Position numbers and translations under genes: made by a program. Of a stretch of DNA of 64,000 nt, positions 23,937-30,835 are shown one piece after another. The notes beneath the pieces were generated by a model, which was not told where the DNA came from, did no database searches, and worked only from the letters and a program-made list of their open reading frames with translations. This DNA comes from Citrobacter rodentium NBRC 105723 = DSM 16636. GTDB taxonomy: Bacteria > Pseudomonadota > Gammaproteobacteria > Enterobacterales > Enterobacteriaceae. Position 1 is the first letter of the stretch. Each line of letters starts with the position of its first letter. The stretch is from positions 620,001-684,000 of the forward strand of contig NZ_CP082833.1 of assembly GCF_021278985.1 (NCBI RefSeq), given 5' to 3'.

Positions 23937-24449
23937 TTAAAAGGGGGAGGATTCTTCATACAGCCTGTAAACGCGCTCATAACTCATCACTGTATGTGCT
24001 GGCATCCCCAGTACAGACAGCATTTTGCGGCGGTGCCAGCGTTTGAGGCGCTCCAGCACATCAGAGGCCAGCGCGGGGTGTTGCTCCAGCCACTGCCAGT
24101 TAGCCACACCTTCGCCGCCGTTCTGCGCGGCCGTCTGCGATTTCACCCAGCGGTTAAGGGCTGTTTCCCCGCCATCAGAGATAAAGCCCTGCCGGTGCAT
24201 CACCTTCCAGATGGCGCGAGTTTTGGCGGTCACCGTACCCGGTTTTAAGGCCCGGTTAACCGGCTTCTGACGCACTTTAAAACCGCGTTTTTTGAAAACA
24301 TCCAGCACGCGGGATAACTCATCCGGTGACATATCACGGCAACTGGTTTTGCCGGCGGCAGCCAGCAGCGCGGATGTATAAGTTTCATGGTCAAGCTGTA
24401 GATCGCGTTTTGCGACATGTATTAAGGTAATCAGGGAAGCGCGATTCAT
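23937..24449 (-). CDS. gemA: GemA-like regulatory protein, DUF1018 (Mu gp16)
   Basis: A 170-aa protein of the GemA family: MNRASLITLIHVAKRDLQLD, TYTSALLAAAGKTSCRDMSP, then AIWKVMHRQGFISDGGETAL and the C-terminal VLERLKRWHRRKMLSVL. In Mu, gemA and mor overlap in one early operon and GemA alters host gene expression and DNA topology. Here the two genes are separated by a terminator and now also by an IS. Confidence 0.9.
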   Translation of the reverse strand: MNRASLITLIHVAKRDLQLDHETYTSALLAAAGKTSCRDMSPDELSRVLDVFKKRGFKVRQKPVNRALKPGTVTAKTRAIWKVMHRQGFISDGGETALNRWVKSQTAAQNGGEGVANWQWLEQHPALASDVLERLKRWHRRKMLSVLGMPAHTVMSYERVYRLYEESSPF

Positions 24450-24462
24450 TATCGTGGCTCCA

Positions 24463-24491
24463 TAAAAAATGGGCGGTGTTACCGCACCGCC
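24463..24491 (-). terminator. Intrinsic terminator before gemA
   Basis: On the minus strand GGCGGTG, a six-base loop and CACCGCC form a 7-bp GC stem (24472-24491), followed by CATTTTTTATGG. It lies between the plus-strand gene at 24520 and gemA, about 14 bases before the gemA start. It should end early transcripts coming from the right, so gemA may need read-through. Confidence 0.55.
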
Positions 24492-24519
24492 ATGTCAATT
24501 AACATAAAAGGAAAAATCT

Positions 24520-24759
24520 ATGTCAGATATAAAAAATGCACTTGATGTTGCCGCATTTACAATGGCTGGAAATCTTATAGTAACCCTGCTCGATAAGGGG
24601 CTGATTTCCCGTGAGGAGGCAACACATATTATCAATATTGCTCAAAAAAGTGCCGCCCCCCAAAGCGCAGAGGGACACCAGGATGGCTCATATATTAATA
24701 CAAACTGGCATTTCGACAATCTCCGGGCCTGCATGGGGATTACCGCTGAAAAAGATTAA
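24520..24759 (+). CDS. Plus-strand small protein, candidate moron gene
   Basis: A 79-aa frame with a good ribosome site (AAAGGAAAAATCT before ATG), reading against all other early genes. The product begins MSDIKNALDVAAFTMAGNLI, is helical in its first half and has no family I recognise. It converges with the gene at 24740-25027 and overlaps it by 20 bp at the 3' ends. Opposite orientation, AT-rich 5' region and a terminator on its upstream side suggest a separately expressed cargo gene. Confidence 0.6.
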   Translation: MSDIKNALDVAAFTMAGNLIVTLLDKGLISREEATHIINIAQKSAAPQSAEGHQDGSYINTNWHFDNLRACMGITAEKD

Positions 24760-25027
24760 AACTTTTTGCATAATGTTCAGATGTAAGAATTGCTGAACCA
24801 TCAACACCGAGCCTGCGGCGAACGTATTCCTCGCGGGCTATTTTATTATCCAGAGATACAGCATCCTTAATCAGGTTAATCTCCCGCTCCATTATCAAAA
24901 GGGCTTCTCTGGCTGCAAGATTTTCTTTTATTGCATATTCGATAATGTCCCGCATACGTTCAAGCATGCCGATTTTAGCCAGTTCTTCGTCGATATCTTT
25001 AGGCGCAAATTTGATTTCTTTTTCCAT
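24740..25027 (-). CDS. Small early phage protein, function unknown
   Basis: A 95-aa charged helical protein, start MEKEIKFAPKDIDEELAKIG at 25027 with GAGGATT upstream, the ribosome site lying in the end of the zinc-ribbon gene (stop 25032). An in-frame GTG at 25042 is not preferred. The sequence, with the stretch ERMRDIIEYAIKENLAAREA and EREINLIKDAVSLDNKIARE, is compatible with a coiled coil. No family recognised. Confidence 0.65.
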   Translation of the reverse strand: MEKEIKFAPKDIDEELAKIGMLERMRDIIEYAIKENLAAREALLIMEREINLIKDAVSLDNKIAREEYVRRRLGVDGSAILTSEHYAKSFNLFQR

Positions 25028-25031
25028 ATTA

Positions 25032-25172
25032 CTAATCCTCACAATTCATACATGCAGTGTCGTCGCCCATATCGCAGTGATTACATTTTACCTCACCACA
25101 ATGTGGGCACTCTTTCAGATACTCCGGGACCTCATTTCCACAGGTGGGGCATTCAACAATTTGCTCATCCAT
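25032..25172 (-). CDS. 46-residue zinc-ribbon protein with four CxxC pairs
   Basis: ATG at 25172 overlaps the stop of the preceding gene (ATGGATGA) and has AGGGG seven to eight bases upstream. The product MDEQIVECPTCGNEVPEYLK continues ECPHCGEVKCNHCDMGDDTA and CMNCED. Eight Cys in pairs at 8/11, 22/25, 30/33 and 41/44 could bind two zinc ions. Coupled translation with both neighbours supports a real gene. Likely nucleic-acid or protein binding; no closer assignment possible. Confidence 0.75.
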   Translation of the reverse strand: MDEQIVECPTCGNEVPEYLKECPHCGEVKCNHCDMGDDTACMNCED

Positions 25173-25497
25173 TATGTATCCCCTGTAATTCCGGTAAGGC
25201 CGAAAGATGGCACCAGTGCGTCACCTGTCCGTCGTCATCTTCAAGGCAGGCTCCAGTTTCTTCATCAACAAAAAAGCCTTCATACCCCATATGGCCGATG
25301 CGCAGCTCCTGACGGTGACCATACTGAACAATCAGCACGACAGCCTCCATATCAGGTGGGAAAGCATCATTCAGTGAATGCCAGGGATAACCTCGTAAAT
25401 CCCCGAAATAAACACCGGTCAGCGTTCCGCCACAGATCGGCATTCCGGCGGCACATACCAGTGGTTCATCTGATTCAACAAATAAGGTCGTTATCAT
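25165..25497 (-). CDS. Early phage protein, DUF551-like C-terminus
   Basis: A 110-aa protein whose C-terminal half (FFVDEETGACLEDDDGQVTH and then WCHLSALPE) resembles the end of DUF551 phage proteins, where VTHWMPLP is usual. The N-terminal half, MITTLFVESDEPLVCAAGMP and so on, is not recognised. It overlaps the previous gene by four bases (ATGA). DUF551 proteins are common accessory genes of enterobacterial phages, with unknown function. Confidence 0.65.
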   Translation of the reverse strand: MITTLFVESDEPLVCAAGMPICGGTLTGVYFGDLRGYPWHSLNDAFPPDMEAVVLIVQYGHRQELRIGHMGYEGFFVDEETGACLEDDDGQVTHWCHLSALPELQGIHNG

Positions 25498-26045
25498 GGC
25501 GTTAACTCCCGTAATACAGCGTCCCCGGCAGTCCGGCGATGGTGATAAATAAAATTCACCGTACTCTCGGATAATTCAAATTTCTCGCCTATTTCCCGGA
25601 AGGTAAGACGTCGTGGTGATTCAGCATCCCGTAATTCACGAATAAGACGAACATCATCGTCAGGTATACGGGTAAAGGGCAGCAATTCACCGCACTTTTT
25701 TAAGCTGACGCCAGTCACTCGTGCCCGGCAGCGGATGCTGTCATGATGTCGCCCGAGATACTCCCCCATTTGCCTGCTGGTCATCGTTCTGGCATTTTTT
25801 CGGATAAATTTATCTTCATCAGGTTTAAATCTGGGGCGTTTGCATTTGAGCGATTCCGGGTAAGTACCGCGTAATAAAACAATCCGGTTATATACTCCCC
25901 AGTAACTTCTTTTTACTCTGACAGCAATATCCTTAACCGGGGTGGATGAATAAAGCGCAATCAGCAGCGCATCTTCTTCAGGTGTCCATGCGCGGACATG
26001 AGCGGGTGCCCGACCTTTTCGCCCCATGGGTTGTAATATCATCAT
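25494..26045 (-). CDS. SANT/Myb-like and HTH DNA-binding early protein
   Basis: A 183-aa basic protein. Residues ~18-60 (VRAWTPEEDALLIALYSSTP then VKDIAVRVKRSYWGVYNRI) look like a Myb/SANT-type helix bundle with W-x(n)-W spacing, and a second similar block follows (RFKPDEDKFIRKNARTMTSR). The C-terminal part, LTFREIGEKFELSESTVNFI, is a sigma-like helix-turn-helix. ATG codons at residues 1, 2 and 7 are possible starts. Probably a phage regulator; target unknown. Confidence 0.6.
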   Translation of the reverse strand: MMILQPMGRKGRAPAHVRAWTPEEDALLIALYSSTPVKDIAVRVKRSYWGVYNRIVLLRGTYPESLKCKRPRFKPDEDKFIRKNARTMTSRQMGEYLGRHHDSIRCRARVTGVSLKKCGELLPFTRIPDDDVRLIRELRDAESPRRLTFREIGEKFELSESTVNFIYHHRRTAGDAVLRELTP

Positions 26046-26048
26046 GCA

Positions 26049-26564
26049 TCACCCCCTGACTCGCTTTTCGGCAGCATAAAACTCATCAGACAGAATTTCG
26101 GTCACTCTCTGTTTTTCAGGTTTTACGCCGCATTGAAGGTAAATCACATCCTCAACGCAGAACCACTTCACGGGACCATACAATATTGCTGAGAAGTCAA
26201 TACCCAGCCAGAACAACAGGGCATCGGTTCTGGCATACGTGACGGGCGAATATTCAAACCACAGAATGTTCAGTTCATCAGAGGCAACACGCAGAGCTTT
26301 AGGGATACGTGATGTGCGTGGCGTGCAGCTCCAGCCATTCGACGCAGTTGGTTTTCGCCATAAGTCGCGATGAAAAGGATATTTGTCATCCATAAAGCGC
26401 AGCCCCTTAAAACAAAAACCACTGATACTGAATTCAAATACCGACCGGCACGCAACATTCAGCACAGCCTCAAGGCGTTTCGCTTCATCTTTTACCGTCT
26501 GGCAGTCCTGCTGGTATTTTTGCCACGCAGCCAGCGCGGAAGGGTTTGATGTTTTAAAGAACAT
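26049..26564 (-). CDS. Early phage protein, function unknown
   Basis: A 171-aa protein (MFFKTSNPSALAAWQKYQQD at its start) with many aromatic residues, including FSISGFCFKGLRFMDDKYPF and LNILWFEYSPVTYARTDALL. No motif I can tie to a family. It starts at the stop of the upstream winged-helix gene, in a run of tightly spaced early genes. Confidence 0.6.
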   Translation of the reverse strand: MFFKTSNPSALAAWQKYQQDCQTVKDEAKRLEAVLNVACRSVFEFSISGFCFKGLRFMDDKYPFHRDLWRKPTASNGWSCTPRTSRIPKALRVASDELNILWFEYSPVTYARTDALLFWLGIDFSAILYGPVKWFCVEDVIYLQCGVKPEKQRVTEILSDEFYAAEKRVRG

Positions 26565-27097
26565 TACGCTACCTCCGCAGATATCCCGGCAGGCGCTGCT
26601 GTCCGGTCAACAATCAGGTAGCGCAGAACATGTTCAGTGATATTCCAGCCGCTTAAACCGCAGATAATGACACCCAGGCGTATGTCGATATACGCCATCA
26701 CAAACTGGGGCACACCTTCTTTCATGGCCTGCTCATCAACTTCAGCCACCACATAAACGGTTTCACAGGTCAGAACGCCCTGAGCAAATTCCCACGCCAT
26801 CGACGGAATATCATGCCCCTCAATCCACGGCAGGGACTTTCTGAAGCTGCACCACTGAACATCATCAGCCGCACATTCCTGGCTGCATTTGCGACGAACC
26901 GGCTGCACCGGGCGGGGACGCGGAATATCATAAAAACCGTTGCATTCCGTCAGCACGCCTGCATCAACCGCATCACGCAGAAAATAAACCATGGAGGATG
27001 GCGGCATATTCATTTTTTCAGCCAGTACACCGCAGGTCAGGCGGCCATAAATACGCAGCCAGTTTTTAACCCCTTCAAGAACTTTTGCATCAATCAT
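26564..27097 (-). CDS. Winged-helix-like early phage protein
   Basis: A 177-aa protein. The first ~65 residues (VLEGVKNWLRIYGRLTCGVL, AEKMNMPPSSMVYFLRDAVD, AGVLTECNGFYDIPR) read as a winged helix: three helices and a short wing. The second half contains CSQECAADDVQWCSFRK, with four Cys but no regular zinc spacing, and a hydrophobic beta-rich end. Possible regulator or anti-host factor; not assignable. Confidence 0.6.
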   Translation of the reverse strand: MIDAKVLEGVKNWLRIYGRLTCGVLAEKMNMPPSSMVYFLRDAVDAGVLTECNGFYDIPRPRPVQPVRRKCSQECAADDVQWCSFRKSLPWIEGHDIPSMAWEFAQGVLTCETVYVVAEVDEQAMKEGVPQFVMAYIDIRLGVIICGLSGWNITEHVLRYLIVDRTAAPAGISAEVA

Positions 27098-27100
27098 GAA

Positions 27101-27679
27101 TTATTCCTCCGTTATTGCGATAAATTCGGAATGCTTAATTGCCATCAATGACGGATGCAGCTTTTCAGGTGAAAAGGCATTATCTGATTCACCGACAGGA
27201 ATACGAACCACAACAGCCCCTTTGTCGCCATAGAACCCGGCAGAAGAACACGCCATAACTGTGCGGCCGTTGCTGACACCAAAAACCTCAAAATAGCAGT
27301 CCAGTTTATTAACCATCCAGGTACTGAATGCCGGAAGCTGTTTTAACTTCTCGTTTAAGATATTCAGTGCTTTGTTCAGTTTTTTTCCTTCTCTGAATCT
27401 GCGGTCGGGCGTAACTGAAAATAAAGTACGGCCATCTTCATCAAATTTATCAGACAACACCCGTTTATTTCTTCCGACATCAACATCCTCATGCACCAGT
27501 ATTGATTTGACAAAAAAATCCCCACAATACCAGGAGCAACGATATCCTCTGGCATTCTGATTACTGAGAAAATCATCAATCAATTTCTGGCGCTCCCTGC
27601 CAACACTATCAAGCCATTCCCGGTGATAATGACGGGAATCGTGCTCATTCATTTTAAAATAACGATATTTAATACTCAT
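27101..27679 (-). CDS. Early phage protein, DUF5420-like (tentative)
   Basis: A 192-aa protein, start MSIKYRYFKMNEHDSRHYHR at 27679 with GAGG seven bases upstream; a further in-frame ATG four codons before lacks a site. Central text LVHEDVDVGRNKRVLSDKFD and TWMVNKLDCYFEVFGVSNGR recalls DUF5420 proteins in Haemophilus Mu-like and other prophages, but I am not sure. Possible small-molecule or nucleotide-binding fold is speculation. Confidence 0.55.
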   Translation of the reverse strand: MSIKYRYFKMNEHDSRHYHREWLDSVGRERQKLIDDFLSNQNARGYRCSWYCGDFFVKSILVHEDVDVGRNKRVLSDKFDEDGRTLFSVTPDRRFREGKKLNKALNILNEKLKQLPAFSTWMVNKLDCYFEVFGVSNGRTVMACSSAGFYGDKGAVVVRIPVGESDNAFSPEKLHPSLMAIKHSEFIAITEE

Positions 27680-27763
27680 GATATGCCTCATTCAGGCGCG
27701 AGCAGTCCCCTGACGCAGGCGCCATAATTAAAATGAAGTGATATTTAAATAATTAATGCGGTG

Positions 27764-28294
27764 TTATTTATTCAGTCCGGCATCCTGTTCAAAAGGCTCG
27801 ACATAAAAACTTTCAGCGCCTTTATTCACCTTAATACCGGCAATGCCTTTCACCGCATCCGGCTCCGCCAGGACCGCTTCCTTGTTCACTTCCTCTTTCG
27901 TGCGGATGAAACGCTCAAGCCCCATACGGCGCAGCATGTCAATCACACCTTCCACATCACGGCTGACGCTGCATGATGGATTCCCCAGTCGCCATGACAC
28001 CGTTCCGGTGGTCAGATTGGCTGTTTTGGTTTTGCCGCCGTTCGTCAGCTCATCGCGGTTGGTTTTGCACCAGTCCTGAATCCCTTTAAAAAGCACTTTG
28101 ATTTGCTTTTTAAGATTTTCAATCTGCGGCGTATAACGGGCGGTGATTTCTGCCACTTCATCATTCATTGCCGTTTCCAGGCGCAGCGCCTCTCGCTGAA
28201 TATCTCCCAGAGTGCGGATATCGCTGCTGACCTCTTCACGGGTCTGCGGTGCCGCCTCGGCTGCGGCCTTTAATTTTGTAACGCGTTTAGCCAT
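27764..28294 (-). CDS. gam: Gam host-nuclease inhibitor
   Basis: A 176-aa Mu-Gam family protein. A long helical region with ALRLETAMNDEVAEITARYT and IENLKKQIKVLFKGIQDWCK precedes the conserved TANLTTGTVSWRLGNPSCSV and GLERFIRTKEEVNKEAVLAE. Mu Gam is a Ku-like protein that coats DNA ends and blocks exonucleases such as RecBCD, protecting phage DNA on entry. All family landmarks are intact. Confidence 0.94.
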   Translation of the reverse strand: MAKRVTKLKAAAEAAPQTREEVSSDIRTLGDIQREALRLETAMNDEVAEITARYTPQIENLKKQIKVLFKGIQDWCKTNRDELTNGGKTKTANLTTGTVSWRLGNPSCSVSRDVEGVIDMLRRMGLERFIRTKEEVNKEAVLAEPDAVKGIAGIKVNKGAESFYVEPFEQDAGLNK

Positions 28295-28305
28295 TTTGTT
28301 TTTCC

Positions 28306-28599
28306 TTATTGCAGTGTGCCTGATGCTTTATGCACGCGGTGGCGTTTAATGATGGCATCCGCTCCAAAAGCCTGTGCAGATGCCTGAAATTCCGCTGAGA
28401 GAAACTGAATAATTGCAGGACTGTGATACTGGAGAATACTTGCATAAACGTCACAGAGTGACGTCAGGCTGTTATTCGTATCACGTTCTGTTTTCACATC
28501 CACACCAATCTTTTCATGCATTTCAACACAGTCATTGCCTGCCGGTTTTTCGTCATGTGAAATATGCTTAAATTCAAAAATAACGCGTACTTTGCTCAT
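28306..28599 (-). CDS. Early phage protein, paralogue 1 (MSKVRVIFEF)
   Basis: A 97-aa protein started at 28599 behind AGGGG. It shares its opening MSKVRVIFEFKHI and its general plan (a beta-rich N-terminus, a helical C-terminus) with the next gene upstream, MSKVVRVIFEYKED. The pair looks like a tandem duplication. No known function; position next to gam in the semi-essential early region. Confidence 0.65.
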   Translation of the reverse strand: MSKVRVIFEFKHISHDEKPAGNDCVEMHEKIGVDVKTERDTNNSLTSLCDVYASILQYHSPAIIQFLSAEFQASAQAFGADAIIKRHRVHKASGTLQ

Positions 28600-28603
28600 G
28601 GAA

Positions 28604-28879
28604 TTACCCCTGTTGATTAAATTCATTACCGTTAATAAGCCCGGAAGCCATGCCTCTGTTTTTCATGAATGCACTGGCTTTCATTGCCACAAACTCTGCG
28701 AAGTTTCTGCTTTCTGCCAGCATAACCACCCCAAAAATCATGGCGGGGCTATCATCTTTCTGCTTTGCTATTCCGGTTGAACGTATATCCAGACTTACCC
28801 CCCTGTGCGTGCTGCCATCAGCGTTTTTACAGATAACATCTTCTTTGTATTCAAAAATAACGCGCACAACCTTACTCAT
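28604..28879 (-). CDS. Early phage protein, paralogue 2 (MSKVVRVIFEY)
   Basis: A 91-aa protein starting at 28879, with GAGGACCAGAGG before ATG; an upstream in-frame extension has no site. Shared features with paralogue 1: the N-terminal strand, a central regular beta segment (VSLDIRSTGIAKQKDDSPAM against DVKTERDTNN) and a helical end (NFAEFVAMKASAFMKNRG). Stop is 4 bp before the start of paralogue 1. Confidence 0.65.
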   Translation of the reverse strand: MSKVVRVIFEYKEDVICKNADGSTHRGVSLDIRSTGIAKQKDDSPAMIFGVVMLAESRNFAEFVAMKASAFMKNRGMASGLINGNEFNQQG

Positions 28880-28953
28880 CCTCTGGTCCTCGTTTTGTTC
28901 GGATAACTGACCCGGCGTCTGACCTGATGACAGAGCCGAACCATGAAGCAACT

Positions 28954-29184
28954 TCATACTTCCCAGTAAACCGTGCAGCCGCTGATGCGAGTGGCTTTTA
29001 CACGGCGGCGCAGGCCATTGGTCTTAACGGTGATTTCAATTTCCTCCCCAGTCCCCTGAACCTTGCTTAGCGGCGGCGTGGTTTTCAGTGCAAAGCGTTG
29101 CGGGTAGCGTTTGCTGCGCTCCAGTACCGCACCGGCAAGTTCGGTCAGGCGACGGGCGTTATTCAGTGAATCAAACAAATTCAT
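28954..29184 (-). CDS. Small basic early phage protein, unknown
   Basis: A 76-aa protein, MNLFDSLNNARRLTELAGAV, basic (LERSKRYPQRFALK) with a C-terminal beta-rich part (EEIEITVKTNGLRRRVKATR). Overlaps the previous gene by 14 bp. Not recognised. Confidence 0.6.
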   Translation of the reverse strand: MNLFDSLNNARRLTELAGAVLERSKRYPQRFALKTTPPLSKVQGTGEEIEITVKTNGLRRRVKATRISGCTVYWEV

Positions 29185-29590
29185 AGGTGAACTCCGGTTG
29201 TATCAGTAATGGATTCATGCGCGATGCAGCCAGTTCTGACAGGAGGCCGCGATTAACCTTACCCATCCCCGGAATTTTTCGGGTTTCGCCACGCATGATT
29301 GCCCGAAGAATGGAGTAACCATGTCGCCACTCCCGGCGATAATCACCCGGGATCAGAAAACCAAAGCGCAGGCCTTCCCACACATCCACATCAAAGCACT
29401 CATAATCAAAACGTTGCCGGACAGATTCACACTGCTGGTCTGCATACCACTGATACAGGTCGATAAACAGAAAACACACACCGTCACCGTTCATCAATTC
29501 ATAGATATAATCGCGAACCTCACAGTCATTGTCGTTAAACTCACGAAAACTGCGGAGAACATTGATTTCCTGCTGTATCTGCGTATTCAT
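29171..29590 (-). CDS. Early phage protein, function unknown
   Basis: A 139-aa acidic, aromatic-rich protein: ECFDVDVWEGLRFGFLIPGD and EWRHGYSILRAIMRGETRKI are its most distinctive stretches. No domain recognised. It lies between the 74-aa gene after B and the small basic gene. Confidence 0.6.
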   Translation of the reverse strand: MNTQIQQEINVLRSFREFNDNDCEVRDYIYELMNGDGVCFLFIDLYQWYADQQCESVRQRFDYECFDVDVWEGLRFGFLIPGDYRREWRHGYSILRAIMRGETRKIPGMGKVNRGLLSELAASRMNPLLIQPEFTYEFV

Positions 29591-29602
29591 ATAACACCTC
29601 GT

Positions 29603-29824
29603 TTAACTAACCCGTCTTGCACCGATAAAGCGACAAATATTGCTGTAAGCTTCTTTCGCACCTTCACGATCAAGCCCTGCCGATATTGCCATTCGGGTAC
29701 GATCATTAAATTCAAAGAGTAAATCGCCACATTCTTCACTGTCAGACATGGAGACTGCTTTGACGTTATCGAAATTAATCAGGTAAAAGCGTCCGTAAAT
29801 ATCAGGAATATTAAATATCACCAT
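29603..29824 (-). CDS. Small early phage protein, unknown
   Basis: A 73-aa protein. The start at 29824 (MVIFNIPDIYGRFYLINFDN) lies three bases after the B stop and is preceded by AGGTG inside the end of B, so coupled translation is likely. An upstream ATG two codons earlier overlaps the B stop. The sequence is a beta-rich start and one helix (EGAKEAYSNICRFIGARR). Confidence 0.6.
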   Translation of the reverse strand: MVIFNIPDIYGRFYLINFDNVKAVSMSDSEECGDLLFEFNDRTRMAISAGLDREGAKEAYSNICRFIGARRVS

Positions 29825-29826
29825 AA

Positions 29827-30759
29827 TCACACCTGTGAGAGTAATTCAGGGTTGGTATAAACCTCTTTAAAGGCTGCATTAATATGTTTTTCTGTCAGCG
29901 CCGCGCCTTCACCACTGGCGGTGATCCATGCCTGGTTAAGCGTATGTGTCAGAACACGTAATGCTCCCGGTTTTTCAGCGATAGCCTGCATGACAGCCAG
30001 CTCGGCCTCACCACTGATACCCCACGCCCTGGCAATAGCCAGCACATCCGCCTTTTTGGCCTTGCGAAGTTGTTTTGTACGGGCAAGACGGCTGAACAGG
30101 CGCGATAAATCATCAACGGCGCGGCGTCCACCCTTAAACAGTCCGCGTGGGTTACCAATAAGCACCATCCCGATCCCCGTGGCGTCCTGGATTGCCCGGA
30201 GTTGCTCCAGACCGTCAATACCAAGATGATCCGCCTCATCCACAATCACCAGTCCACGCGTTCCCATCAGGCGACGGCGGATGGCGCGGGATAACGCCCC
30301 CTTGTTCGCGCGGGTGTAATCAATCCCCAGTTCCTCTGCCAGCTCCAGCAGACACTCCGTGACGCTGGAATGCGCGGGCGACAGGGTGATCATCCAGGTG
30401 TTCGGTTGCTCCTGACAGTAATTGCGGGCCGTGGCCGTTTTACCCACACCCGGTACGCCCACAATGACGTTAATACAGCCCATCAGGCGAACCGCCTGAA
30501 ACAGTGCGCGCAGCTCCTGGACTGTCTGCGTTTCCACAAACTGCGGCGGCTCGGGCAGTGCGCTTTGTTTATTCCAGTTCTCATACCAGGAACACAGGGA
30601 TGCAGCCACAGCAGCGTTATCGCCTTTATATTTCCCCTTACGGAAAGCCGATAATGTGCCGTCGGAAATTCCCGCCTCTCTGGCGATGGCATACTGCGTC
30701 AGTACGCCGCCATCAATAAGTTCATCAATGGTCTTGATTACATCGTTTATATCGGTCAT
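29827..30759 (-). CDS. B: Transposition target ATPase B (MuB family)
   Basis: A 310-aa AAA+ ATPase. An N-terminal HTH of the B family (YAIAREAGISDGTLSAFRKG, residues 23-42) precedes Walker A GVPGVGKT (101-108) and Walker B VIVDEAD (171-177), with the arginine-rich ATPase core in between. MuB-type proteins bind target DNA, stimulate the transposase and give target immunity. It directly follows A as in Mu. Confidence 0.95.
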   Translation of the reverse strand: MTDINDVIKTIDELIDGGVLTQYAIAREAGISDGTLSAFRKGKYKGDNAAVAASLCSWYENWNKQSALPEPPQFVETQTVQELRALFQAVRLMGCINVIVGVPGVGKTATARNYCQEQPNTWMITLSPAHSSVTECLLELAEELGIDYTRANKGALSRAIRRRLMGTRGLVIVDEADHLGIDGLEQLRAIQDATGIGMVLIGNPRGLFKGGRRAVDDLSRLFSRLARTKQLRKAKKADVLAIARAWGISGEAELAVMQAIAEKPGALRVLTHTLNQAWITASGEGAALTEKHINAAFKEVYTNPELLSQV

Positions 30760-30798
30760 ATTATTACCTCGCGTTTGTGTAGTTCCTTTGTTTAATCA

Positions 30799-30835
30799 AA
30801 TAACCTGAGTCGCCGCTCGGGTTATTTTTTTATTT
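30799..30835 (+). terminator. Intrinsic terminator on the plus strand, antisense to the A-B junction
   Basis: AATAACCTGAG (30799-30809) pairs with CTCGGGTTATT (30816-30826) around a 6-base loop, giving 11 bp with one T-G pair that works only on the plus strand. The stem runs into TTTTTTTATTT. On the minus strand the hairpin has an A-C mismatch and no T tract. No plus-strand gene precedes it, so it would stop antisense or read-through RNA. Confidence 0.65.

Noticed and set aside
24472..24491. Idea that the hairpin before gemA is an attenuating leader of the plus-strand gene
   Set aside because: The T tract is on the minus side; on plus it is preceded, not followed, by the A/T run.
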